The position numbers and the translations under genes were made by a program. The notes beneath the pieces were generated by a model. That model saw nothing but the letters and a program-made list of their open reading frames with translations. It was not told the DNA's origin and did no database searches. 64,000 nucleotides of DNA from NCBI GenBank assembly GCA_900473185.1, contig UCKU01000025.1:202531-266530 (forward strand), read 5' to 3'. Shown here piece by piece: positions 8,644 through 16,641 of this stretch (within the stretch, counting starts at the first letter, position 1; each line of letters begins with the position of its first letter). Source of the DNA: Hyphomicrobiales bacterium (lineage in GTDB: Bacteria; Pseudomonadota; Alphaproteobacteria; Rhizobiales; Rhizobiaceae).

Positions 8644-10782
8644 ATGACCATTCTTTTATTGGTAATCGCATGTGGCCTGCTCTCGGTGGTTTATGCCATC
8701 TGGGCAACCCGGTCGGTGCTTGCAGCCGATCAGGGCAACAGCCGCATGCAGGAGATCGCGGGCTATATCCGCGAGGGCGCCCAGGCCTATCTGACGCGTC
8801 AGTATAGAACCATTGCCATCGTAGGCATTGTTGTTTTCATTGCAGCATGGCTGCTCCTTTCCGCCACGGCCGCGATCGGGTTCCTGATCGGCGCCGTCCT
8901 CTCGGGTGCTGCCGGCTTCATCGGTATGCACGTCTCCGTTCGCGCCAACGTGCGCACTGCCCAGGCAGCATCCGCGAGCCTCAAGGCCGGCCTGGACATT
9001 GCCTTCAAGTCGGGTGCGATCACCGGCATGCTGGTCGCCGGCCTCGCGCTGCTCGGCGTCTCCATCTATTATTATGTGCTAACGATCGTGCTCGGCCATG
9101 AGGCCGGCTCGCGCGAAGTCATCGACGCACTCGTGTCGCTCGGCTTCGGCGCTTCGCTGATCTCGATCTTCGCCCGTCTCGGCGGCGGCATCTTCACCAA
9201 GGGTGCTGACGTCGGCGGCGATCTCGTCGGCAAGGTTGAAGCCGGTATTCCGGAAGACGATCCGCGCAACCCCGCAACCATTGCCGACAACGTCGGCGAT
9301 AACGTTGGCGATTGCGCCGGCATGGCGGCAGACCTGTTCGAAACCTATGCGGTGTCCGTCGTCGCGACGATGGTTCTCGCGGCAATCTTCTTTGCCGGCG
9401 CACCCATTCTGCAGTCGGCTATGATCTATCCGCTGGCAATCTGCGGCGCCTGCATCATCACCTCGATCATCGGCACCTTCTTCGTCAAGCTCGGCCCCAA
9501 CGGTTCGATCATGGGCGCCCTCTACAAGGGGCTCATCGTGACCGGCCTTCTGTCGATCATCGGTCTTGGCGCAGCAACCTCGCTGACGGTCGGTTGGGGT
9601 TCGCTCGGTCAGGTCGCCGGTTTTGATGTCACCGGCACGAAGCTCTTCTTCTGCGGTCTCGTCGGCCTCGTCGTCACGGCGCTGATCGTCGTCATCACCG
9701 AATATTATACCGGCACCGGCAAGCGCCCGGTCGTCTCGATCGCCCAGGCATCGGTCACCGGCCACGGCACCAACGTCATCCAGGGCCTGGCGGTATCCCT
9801 GGAATCGACGGCCCTGCCGGCAATCGTCATCGTCGGCGGCATTCTTGCCACCTATCAGCTCGGCGGCCTCTTCGGTACCGGCATCGCGGTCACCGCCATG
9901 CTCGGCCTCGCTGGCATGATCGTGGCGCTCGATGCTTTCGGCCCGGTAACGGACAATGCCGGCGGCATCGCCGAAATGGCTCATTTGCCGCCGGAAGTGC
10001 GCAAGTCCACCGATGCGCTCGATGCCGTCGGCAACACGACGAAGGCCGTCACCAAGGGTTATGCGATCGGTTCGGCTGGTCTCGGCGCGCTGGTGCTCTT
10101 TGCGGCCTATGCGAACGACCTGCAATATTTTGCCGCGCATCCGGATCAGTATCCGTATTTCCAGAATATCGGTCCGATCTCCTTCGATCTGTCGAACCCC
10201 TACGTTGTTGCCGGCCTGCTGTTCGGCGGTCTGATTCCCTATCTCTTCGGCGGCATCGCCATGACCGCTGTCGGCCGCGCCGCCGGCGCGATCGTAGAGG
10301 AAGTGCGCAAGCAGTTCCGCGAAAAGCCGGGCATCATGCAGGGCACGGAAAAGCCTGATTACGGCCGCGCCGTCGATCTTCTGACCAAGGCTGCGATCCG
10401 CGAAATGATCATTCCGTCGCTGCTGCCGGTGCTGGCGCCTATCGTCGTCTATTTCGGCGTGCTCATCATCTCCGGCTCCAAGGCGTCGGCCTTTGCAGCA
10501 CTTGGCGCATCGCTGCTTGGCGTCATCATCAACGGCCTCTTCGTCGCGATCTCGATGACCTCGGGTGGCGGTGCATGGGACAATGCCAAGAAGAGCTTCG
10601 AAGACGGCTTCGTCGACAAGGACGGCGTTCGCCACATGAAGGGCTCGGATGCTCACAAGGCATCGGTGACGGGTGATACCGTCGGCGATCCCTACAAGGA
10701 TACGGCCGGTCCCGCTGTCAACCCCGCGATCAAGATCACCAATATCGTGGCGCTGCTGTTGCTGGCGGTTCTCGCAAGCTGA
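8644..10782 (+). CDS. hppA: K+-insensitive proton-pumping pyrophosphatase
   Basis: This integral membrane pump couples pyrophosphate hydrolysis to proton transport. At 712 residues it has the full multi-helix architecture. The catalytic signature DVGGDLVGKVEAGIPEDDPR is near residue 190 and DNVGDNVGDCAGMAADLFE follows. The sequence GNTTKAVTKG carries lysine at the position that distinguishes K+-independent from K+-dependent enzymes, so I call it K+-insensitive. A GGGAGGAAAGAGCG ribosome site precedes the ATG. A strong terminator follows. Confidence 0.97.
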   Translation: MTILLLVIACGLLSVVYAIWATRSVLAADQGNSRMQEIAGYIREGAQAYLTRQYRTIAIVGIVVFIAAWLLLSATAAIGFLIGAVLSGAAGFIGMHVSVRANVRTAQAASASLKAGLDIAFKSGAITGMLVAGLALLGVSIYYYVLTIVLGHEAGSREVIDALVSLGFGASLISIFARLGGGIFTKGADVGGDLVGKVEAGIPEDDPRNPATIADNVGDNVGDCAGMAADLFETYAVSVVATMVLAAIFFAGAPILQSAMIYPLAICGACIITSIIGTFFVKLGPNGSIMGALYKGLIVTGLLSIIGLGAATSLTVGWGSLGQVAGFDVTGTKLFFCGLVGLVVTALIVVITEYYTGTGKRPVVSIAQASVTGHGTNVIQGLAVSLESTALPAIVIVGGILATYQLGGLFGTGIAVTAMLGLAGMIVALDAFGPVTDNAGGIAEMAHLPPEVRKSTDALDAVGNTTKAVTKGYAIGSAGLGALVLFAAYANDLQYFAAHPDQYPYFQNIGPISFDLSNPYVVAGLLFGGLIPYLFGGIAMTAVGRAAGAIVEEVRKQFREKPGIMQGTEKPDYGRAVDLLTKAAIREMIIPSLLPVLAPIVVYFGVLIISGSKASAFAALGASLLGVIINGLFVAISMTSGGGAWDNAKKSFEDGFVDKDGVRHMKGSDAHKASVTGDTVGDPYKDTAGPAVNPAIKITNIVALLLLAVLAS

Positions 10783-10803
10783 AACATTTGAGCGAATGAA
10801 GGA

Positions 10804-10835
10804 AAAAACCCGCCGGATCGCTCCGGCGGGTTTTT
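10804..10835. terminator. Bidirectional intrinsic terminator between hppA and bamE
   Basis: A 14-bp perfect stem, AAAAACCCGCCGGA against its complement, with a four-base loop. It has an A-run on one side and a T-run on the other, so it can serve both convergent genes. Confidence 0.92.
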
Positions 10836-10856
10836 CTGTATCGGAAACAGCTTGCT

Positions 10857-11357
10857 TTAGCGCAGGCTGGACGGGTTCTGCGGCGTGCCGCCGGCGCCAC
10901 CACCGAACAGGCTCTTGGCCGCATTCGCCGCGCTGCCGCCGGACAGCATCTGCTGCAGGAAGGTGAGTTCGCGGCCGCCGGTCGGCGTAACGCGGGCGAT
11001 CGTGTCGAATACCTTGCCGTCCTGCAGGGTGTAGTTGGCGCGGCGGGTCACGACGCCGTCCTTGTCGAAATAGATGGCGAGAATGCTCTGGTCGGTGACG
11101 CGCAGCTTCTGGTAGGCCATCGAGCGCTGGCGGCGCTGCGAGATGTAATAGAAGACTTCGCCGTCGAAGGTTGCTGTCGTGGACGGCGTGCCGAGTGACA
11201 GCAGTACCTGCTCGCGGCTGGAACCTTCAGGCACCAGCGCCAGTGACTGCTGGTCGACGATATAGCCGCCGTTCAGCACGGTGCTCGTCTGGCAGCCTGA
11301 AAGGGCGGTGGTGGAGGCGATTATGATGGCTATGGCCGCATTGCTGAAGAATTTCAT
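10857..11357 (-). CDS. bamE: Outer membrane lipoprotein, SmpA/OmlA (BamE) family
   Basis: BamE-like lipoproteins belong to the outer membrane beta-barrel assembly machine. The chosen start gives a lipoprotein signal MKFFSNAAIAIIIASTTALSGC with a lipobox ending in Cys22. The SmpA/OmlA core follows, with the typical G-S-S-R-E-Q-V and LGTPS segment and the aromatic FDGEVFYYIS strand. An in-frame ATG 11 codons upstream (11390) is an alternative start. The C terminus is low-complexity Gly/Ala. The family call is good; its role in the Bam complex of this organism is inferred. Confidence 0.85.
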   Translation of the reverse strand: MKFFSNAAIAIIIASTTALSGCQTSTVLNGGYIVDQQSLALVPEGSSREQVLLSLGTPSTTATFDGEVFYYISQRRQRSMAYQKLRVTDQSILAIYFDKDGVVTRRANYTLQDGKVFDTIARVTPTGGRELTFLQQMLSGGSAANAAKSLFGGGAGGTPQNPSSLR

Positions 11358-11636
11358 GTCTGACTTGAAATACCGTTTCTTCAACGACATCTACTCCCTT
11401 GAGTATCGATAGCAGCCATTCCAAATACTGCGTGCTTCCTCCTGCAAAACCATTGTGGCCATTCCGGGGTCGAACTCTCCCGATCCGCCTCGTTGTGCAC
11501 CGGAGCGCGCCTGTCCCGAAACCGGCCACGAACAGCATTGCAATTCGCGCCTGCTTCGGTAAACCAGCTTTCGAAATCATGCAACAAGGCCCGGTGCCGC
11601 TCGGCGCCAAGAATGCGGCATTTCCGGAAAAAACAA

Positions 11637-12170
11637 ATGATCTTCGGGCTCTTCGGTAAGAGAAACAGCAACCAGACCATCGTCGAGCGGCAATATGCGG
11701 CTCTTACGGCCGCTGCCCGCATGCCGGAGCTCTATGAGCGGCTTGACGTGCCCGATACCGTCATGGGCCGTTTCGAGATGCTGTCGATTGTCATGATCCT
11801 GTTTTTCCGCCGCACCCGCACCTCCGGGACGAGCGGCCAGGAGATCGCCCAGGAAATCGTCGATGCCTTCTTTCAGGATATCGACTATTCGATTCGCGAA
11901 CTCGGCATCGGCGACAACAGCGTGCCGAAGCGCATGAAGAAGCTCGCGGGCATGTTCTATGGCCGGCTGGAAGCCTATTCGAAGGCTATGGATGACGGTG
12001 ATGCCGCTGGTCTTTCCGCAGCACTTCAGCGCAATATCTATCCCGAAACCGCCGGGGCCGCCGACATGAGCGGTCTCGCGCAATGGATGATGGCGGCCGA
12101 AGCCCACTTGGCGGCCATTCCCGAAGAGGCGATCGCCACCGGTTCGGCGACGATTCCTGAGGTCGCCTGA
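11637..12170 (+). CDS. Ubiquinol-cytochrome c chaperone family protein
   Basis: This 177-residue protein belongs to the family related to mitochondrial Cbp3/UQCC1, which helps assembly of cytochrome b in the bc1 complex. The signature is the central EIVDAFFQDIDYSIRELGIGD and VPKRMKKLAGMFYGRLEAY region. I chose the ATG at 11637 (MIFGLFGKRNSNQ), since the upstream part of the frame lacks family resemblance. It lies 11 bases before the DUF177 gene, a conserved alphaproteobacterial arrangement. It is divergent from bamE. Confidence 0.9.
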   Translation: MIFGLFGKRNSNQTIVERQYAALTAAARMPELYERLDVPDTVMGRFEMLSIVMILFFRRTRTSGTSGQEIAQEIVDAFFQDIDYSIRELGIGDNSVPKRMKKLAGMFYGRLEAYSKAMDDGDAAGLSAALQRNIYPETAGAADMSGLAQWMMAAEAHLAAIPEEAIATGSATIPEVA

Positions 12171-12181
12171 GGAGTAGAATC

Positions 12182-12736
12182 ATGAAGAAAGATCTGAGCG
12201 AGATTCCCTTTTCCTATCCGGTCAAGGTCGGACACATCTCTGCCAATCCGGTCGAGGTCCGCGTGAGCGCCGACAAGGATGAGCTGAAGGCGCTGGCCGA
12301 AAGCTGGAACGTCGTATCGGTGGACGATCTCCATGCCGATCTGCAGATCAACAGGTGGAAGCGCGACGGTATCCGCGTCAAGGGACGCGTGCAGGCGAAG
12401 ATCGTCCAGTCCTGCATCGTCACCCTCGAGCCCGTCGAATCCGAGATCGACGAAACCTTCGAGCAGATCTTCGTGCCTGAAAATTCCAAGCTTGCCCGCC
12501 ATCCGGCTAATGATACCGGTGAGATGGTGCTGGATCCCGATGGTCCGGATCTGCCGGAGATCTTTACCGGCGATACGATTGATGCCGGTGAGGTCGTCGC
12601 GGAATTCGCAGCACTTGCCATCGATCCCTATCCGCGCAAGGAAGGCGTGGAGTTCGCGGCCCATATCGAGGATACGGGGGAAAATGACCGGAAGCCCTCT
12701 GCATTCGCCGCGCTCAAGGACTGGAAAAAGGACTGA
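12182..12736 (+). CDS. DUF177 (YceD-like) protein
   Basis: Members of DUF177 (YceD) are linked to 23S rRNA accumulation in other bacteria and often precede rpmF-plsX. Here rpmF is absent and plsX follows. The conserved core is visible as RVKGRVQAKIVQSCIVTLEPVESEIDETFEQIF, about residues 62-98. The acidic patch with FAALAIDPYPRKEG, around residue 140-160, is also typical. Length is 184 residues. It is probably cotranscribed with the bc1 chaperone and plsX. Confidence 0.9.
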   Translation: MKKDLSEIPFSYPVKVGHISANPVEVRVSADKDELKALAESWNVVSVDDLHADLQINRWKRDGIRVKGRVQAKIVQSCIVTLEPVESEIDETFEQIFVPENSKLARHPANDTGEMVLDPDGPDLPEIFTGDTIDAGEVVAEFAALAIDPYPRKEGVEFAAHIEDTGENDRKPSAFAALKDWKKD

Positions 12737-12837
12737 AGCATCTCCGGCATTTGCCACAATTCAGTTGTAAGCGACGCCAAAACCGGTATTTTGGCCGAAA
12801 TTTCGTCCTTGAGGCGAAAGAGAAGGATCAGGGACGC

Positions 12838-13884
12838 GTGATCAGAATATCTCTCGACCTCATGGGTGGCGACTTTGGTCCCCAGGTTGTCATCCCCGGT
12901 GCTGCCAAGGCGCTGGACAGGCACCCGGATATTTCCTTCGTCTTTTACGGCATCAAGGAACAGTGCGACCCGGTTCTGGCGAAGTTTCCCAAGCTCAGGG
13001 AAAAGTCGACCTTTCACGATTGCGAACTTGCCGTCAGCATGGAAGAGAAGCCGAGCCAGGCGCTGCGCCGCGGCCGCTATGTCTCCACCATGTGGCGCAC
13101 GATCGAAGCGGTGAAGTCGGGCGAGGCCGATGTCGCCGTTTCCGCCGGCAACACCGGCGCGCTCATGGCAATGGCCAAGTTTTGTCTGCGCACGATGGCC
13201 AATATCGAACGCCCGGCGATCGCCGCCATCTGGCCGACGATGAAGGGCGAAAGCATCGTGCTCGACGTGGGCGCCACGATCGGCGCCGATTCGCAGCAGC
13301 TCATGGATTTTGCCCTCATGGGTGGCGCGATGGCGCGAGCCCTGTTCGAAGTGGAGCGTCCGACCGTTGGTCTGCTGAATGTCGGCGTCGAGGAAATCAA
13401 GGGCCAGGAAGAGGTCAAGGAGGCCGGTCGCCTGCTGCGCGAGGCCAATCTTGATTCGCTCGAATATTCCGGCTTCGTCGAGGGTGACGATCTCGGCAAG
13501 GGCACGGTCGACGTCGTGGTGGTGGAAGGCTTTTCCGGCAATATCGCGCTGAAGGCGGCCGAAGGCACGGCCCGGCAGATCGGCGCCTATCTGCGCGCCG
13601 CCATGTCGCGCACGCTGCTTGCCCGCATCGGCTATCTCTTCGCCAAGAGCGCCTTCGACATGCTGCGCGAGAAGCTTGATCCGAGCAAGGTCAACGGCGG
13701 TGTGTTTCTTGGTCTGAACGGTATCGTCATCAAGAGCCATGGTGGAGCGAATGCCGAAGGCATAGCCGCGGCCATCGAAGTCGGTTATGACATGGCCAAG
13801 AATGGCCTGACCCAGAAAATAGAAAACGATCTCAAAAAATATCATGCCAAGCGGCTGCCCCCGATGGGGCCGGAAGCCGCATGA
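12838..13884 (+). CDS. plsX: Phosphate acyltransferase PlsX
   Basis: PlsX makes acyl-phosphate from acyl-ACP, the first step of phospholipid synthesis by the PlsX/PlsY route. I chose the GTG at 12838, which gives the standard N terminus (V/M)IRISLDLMGGDFGPQVVIPGA. The frame is open 29 codons further but that part is not conserved. Family blocks include SAGNTGALMAMAK and the C-terminal GLNGIVIKSHGGAN. Length is 348 residues. It lies 19 bases before fabH, the usual fatty acid and phospholipid cluster. Confidence 0.96.
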   Translation: MIRISLDLMGGDFGPQVVIPGAAKALDRHPDISFVFYGIKEQCDPVLAKFPKLREKSTFHDCELAVSMEEKPSQALRRGRYVSTMWRTIEAVKSGEADVAVSAGNTGALMAMAKFCLRTMANIERPAIAAIWPTMKGESIVLDVGATIGADSQQLMDFALMGGAMARALFEVERPTVGLLNVGVEEIKGQEEVKEAGRLLREANLDSLEYSGFVEGDDLGKGTVDVVVVEGFSGNIALKAAEGTARQIGAYLRAAMSRTLLARIGYLFAKSAFDMLREKLDPSKVNGGVFLGLNGIVIKSHGGANAEGIAAAIEVGYDMAKNGLTQKIENDLKKYHAKRLPPMGPEAA

Positions 13885-13903
13885 GCGACGGGGTTCAAGC
13901 AAT

Positions 13904-14875
13904 ATGATCCGATCAGTGGTTCGTGGCTTCGGAGCTGCACTTCCGAAACGCGTGATGACCAACCGCGAAATGGAAGGTGTCGTCGACACGTCGGACGAAT
14001 GGATCGTCCAGCGTACCGGCATCCGGCAGCGTTACATTGCCGGCGATGACGAAACGACGGCGTCGCTCGGCGAGGCGGCAGCGCGTGCCGCGCTCGCAAA
14101 TGGCGGGCTGACGCCTGATGATATCGATATGATCATCTGTGCCACCTCGACACCCGACAACACTTTCCCGGCGACATCCGTCAACATCCAGAATCGTCTC
14201 GGTATGGCGCATGGCTTCGCCTTCGACGTTCAGGCCGTCTGCACGGGTTTCGTCTATGCGGTGACGACGGCTGACGCCTATATCCGTGGCGGTCTTGCCA
14301 AGCGCGTGCTTGTTATCGGCGCCGAGACTTTTTCGCGCATCCTCGACTGGAATGACCGCACCACATGCGTGCTTTTCGGCGACGGCGCTGGCGCGATCGT
14401 GCTGGAAGCAGCCGAAGGCGAGGGGACGACGGCAGACCGCGGCGTGCTGACCGCACATCTGCGCTCCGACGGTTCGCACAAGGAAAAACTCTACGTCGAC
14501 GGCGGTCCGTCCTCGACGGGTACGGTCGGCAAGCTGCGCATGGAAGGCCGCGAGGTCTTCAAATATGCCGTGGGCATGATTACCGACGTCATCCAGGCCG
14601 CTTTCGATTCGACCGGAACGACTTCTGATGATCTCGACTGGCTGGTTCCCCACCAGGCCAATCGCCGCATCATCGACGGTTCGGCCAAGAAGCTGAACAT
14701 TGCCCCGGAAAAGGTTGTCATTACCGTCGATCTGCACGGCAATACGTCTGCTGCCTCCATTCCGCTGGCACTCGCGACCGCTGCCGGCGACGGACGCATC
14801 AAGAAGGGCGACCTCGTGATGCTGGAAGCCATGGGCGGCGGCTTCACCTGGGGCGCGGTTTTGCTGCGCTGGTAG
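13904..14875 (+). CDS. fabH: 3-oxoacyl-ACP synthase III
   Basis: FabH starts fatty acid elongation by condensing acetyl-CoA with malonyl-ACP. The catalytic triad is complete: Cys113 in DVQAVCTGFVYAV, His in LVPHQANRRII near residue 250, and Asn in LHGNTSAASIPLAL near residue 283. The ATG at 13904 gives the usual start (MIRSVVRGFGAALPKRVMTN). Length is 323 residues. It follows plsX and precedes ihfA. Confidence 0.97.
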   Translation: MIRSVVRGFGAALPKRVMTNREMEGVVDTSDEWIVQRTGIRQRYIAGDDETTASLGEAAARAALANGGLTPDDIDMIICATSTPDNTFPATSVNIQNRLGMAHGFAFDVQAVCTGFVYAVTTADAYIRGGLAKRVLVIGAETFSRILDWNDRTTCVLFGDGAGAIVLEAAEGEGTTADRGVLTAHLRSDGSHKEKLYVDGGPSSTGTVGKLRMEGREVFKYAVGMITDVIQAAFDSTGTTSDDLDWLVPHQANRRIIDGSAKKLNIAPEKVVITVDLHGNTSAASIPLALATAAGDGRIKKGDLVMLEAMGGGFTWGAVLLRW

Positions 14876-14910
14876 GCACAAATCCTAAAAAACTGGCGGC
14901 GAACAAGAGC

Positions 14911-14939
14911 TTGACCGTGAGGCACAAGACAAATAATCT
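14911..14939 (+). promoter_or_regulatory. Candidate promoter of ihfA
   Basis: TTGACC at 14911-14916 and TAATCT at 14934-14939 are separated by 17 bases. This fits a housekeeping sigma factor promoter and suggests ihfA can be transcribed independently of fabH. Confidence 0.5.
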
Positions 14940-14981
14940 TCGTCCACTTTCACAAAATATTTTCTATTGGGCGGGGAAACC

Positions 14982-15320
14982 ATGACCGGAAAGACAGTGA
15001 CGCGAGCAGACCTGGCGGAATCCGTTTTTCGGAAGGTTGGTCTCTCCCGGACAGAATCTGCTGAGCTGGTTGAAACGGTTATCGACGAAATCTGCAACGC
15101 CATCGTGCGCGGCGAAACCGTCAAACTTTCCTCCTTTGCAACCTTCCAGGTGCGCGACAAGAACGAGCGTATCGGCCGCAACCCGAAGACCGGTGAGGAA
15201 GTTCCGATTTCTCCCCGCCGCGTCATGACCTTTAAGGCCTCGAATGTGCTCAAGACGCGCATTCTCAAATCCCATGTTGCCCGGAAGGGCAAAACCAAGC
15301 CGCAAAACCCGGCTGCCTGA
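14982..15320 (+). CDS. ihfA: Integration host factor subunit alpha
   Basis: IHF bends DNA as an alpha/beta heterodimer in transcription, replication and recombination. The protein is a typical HU/IHF fold: N-terminal helices with KTVTRADLAESVFRKVGLSRTESAELVETVIDEI, then the DNA-binding arm with ERIGRNPKTGEEVPISPRRVMTFKAS. The alpha assignment rests on position after fabH and on the sequence style. The ATG at 14982 follows GGGGAAAC. Length is 112 residues with a basic C-terminal tail. Confidence 0.95.
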   Translation: MTGKTVTRADLAESVFRKVGLSRTESAELVETVIDEICNAIVRGETVKLSSFATFQVRDKNERIGRNPKTGEEVPISPRRVMTFKASNVLKTRILKSHVARKGKTKPQNPAA

Positions 15321-15468
15321 TCATCTTTTTTCCCGCTGAACGGAAATTTTTTGCCGCGTAGCTCCTCCTGCTGTGTGCAACGCGAAGACGTGACTTGAAT
15401 TCGCGGCTCCAAACCGTTGAAATATGATGAGTCGCCGTTTGGATCGATCCGCGAGGTCGCGTAGCAGT

Positions 15469-16005
15469 ATGACGTTGGACAAGAGCCCGGATGCCTTTCG
15501 CACCATCAGCGAAGTTGCTGATGATCTCGACCTGCCGCAGCATGTGCTGCGCTTTTGGGAAACCCGTTTTCCGCAGATAAAGCCGATGAAGCGTGGCGGT
15601 GGCCGGCGTTATTACCGGCCGGAGGATGTCGATCTTTTGAAAGGCATCCGCCATCTGCTCTACGATCATGGTTATACGATCAAGGGCGTGCAGAAGCTCC
15701 TGAAGACCAACGGCAACAAGTTTGTCGTCGCGGTCGGTCACGGCGATCTTGCAAGCGTTGAAGCGCTCTCGGGCAACGTGAATGATACCGGTGAACCGCG
15801 CGTCGCTATGGCGGAAGAGGACCAGATCGTCGGCCGCGCAAAGCCGCCGATCACGCGCCGCTTCTTCAATTTCGTCAGCGGCGAGGATGATCAGCCGGAA
15901 ATTTCGGTCGGCAAGTCGAGTGTCGGTAAGGAGGATCGTGCGCTGCTCCAGGAAGCGCTTTACGATCTCCTGGAATGCAAGCGCCTGCTCGATCAGGTGC
16001 GCTAA
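15469..16005 (+). CDS. MerR family transcriptional regulator
   Basis: A MerR-type DNA-binding domain occupies about residues 9-77 of the 178-residue protein. It shows AFRTISEVADDLDLPQHVLRFWETRF, GGGRRYYRPEDVDLLKGI and an HGYTIKGVQKLL helix. The C-terminal part has no recognisable effector-binding motif and no cysteine cluster for metal sensing. Its position directly after ihfA is conserved in rhizobia. An in-frame ATG 15 codons upstream (15424) is an alternative start. The regulated genes are unknown. Confidence 0.88.
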   Translation: MTLDKSPDAFRTISEVADDLDLPQHVLRFWETRFPQIKPMKRGGGRRYYRPEDVDLLKGIRHLLYDHGYTIKGVQKLLKTNGNKFVVAVGHGDLASVEALSGNVNDTGEPRVAMAEEDQIVGRAKPPITRRFFNFVSGEDDQPEISVGKSSVGKEDRALLQEALYDLLECKRLLDQVR

Positions 16006-16075
16006 AGCACCTCGCTCGCGCAAAACTGCGCAGCGGTTTTGCAGCAACGACATGCGTGAAACGAGAACCTGAAGC
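16006..16075 (-). repeat. Partial rhizobial intergenic repeat (GCGACATGC family)
   Basis: The segment GCGCAAAACTGCGCAGCGG and the following TTTTGCAGCAACGACATGCG match, in reverse orientation, the elements at 39131-39194 and 27737-27840. It follows the merR stop codon directly. Confidence 0.6.
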
Positions 16076-16108
16076 GCGGCAAGCGAACTTGAAAGATCGC
16101 GATTCGCT

Positions 16109-16450
16109 TCAGGCCTGCATGCCTTTGAGCGCCTTTTCGAGATCGGAGAGCTGGAACGGTTTTCGCAGGACAGGCTGGCTTGAATTGCTGCCTTCGGGCG
16201 CGCTGCCATATCCCGTCGCAAAGATGTAGGGCTTGCCGAGCGCCTCGAGCAGCTTTGCGACGGGCAGCGAACTCTTTCCGGCCAATGATACATCGAGGAT
16301 AGCCGCGTCGAACTCTTTATTCTGGGCTGCATCGAGCGCCTGCTCCAGATCCGGAACGTTCGCACTGACGCGGTAGCCGAGATCCTCGAGCATCTCCTCA
16401 AGGAGCATGGCGATCAGCGCATCGTCTTCGACGATGAATATGTCTTTCAT
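16109..16450 (-). CDS. Stand-alone response regulator receiver protein
   Basis: A single receiver domain of 113 residues with no output domain. The acidic pocket is EDD at residues 8-10, the phosphoacceptor is Asp53 in AAILDVSLAG, the conserved Thr position lies in IFATGYG, and the lysine in RKPF is present. A GTG four codons upstream (16462) is an alternative start. It is divergent from the hybrid kinase across a 191-base gap, so it may receive phosphate from it; that partnership is inferred. Confidence 0.88.
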   Translation of the reverse strand: MKDIFIVEDDALIAMLLEEMLEDLGYRVSANVPDLEQALDAAQNKEFDAAILDVSLAGKSSLPVAKLLEALGKPYIFATGYGSAPEGSNSSQPVLRKPFQLSDLEKALKGMQA

Positions 16451-16641
16451 GGTTTCGTCCACCCTTTACCCTCGCGTAGACCGTGCCAGGCCCTTTGCCG
16501 GGTGTCACGGCTTATCTGTCCCGAGCCGGCGGCTCGTCAAGGCTGGATCGCCGTAGTGCGAGAAACGGCATATTGCCCGGCCGGATTCGATATGCAAAAG
16601 CTGGAGGGCCGTTTTCGTAACGGAAGGGAAGAGGCTGGGAA

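Noticed and set aside
9079..10656. A long minus-strand open frame opposite hppA
   Set aside because: It is a compositional shadow of hppA: no family motifs, His/Asp/Arg-rich, and fully antisense to a well conserved gene.
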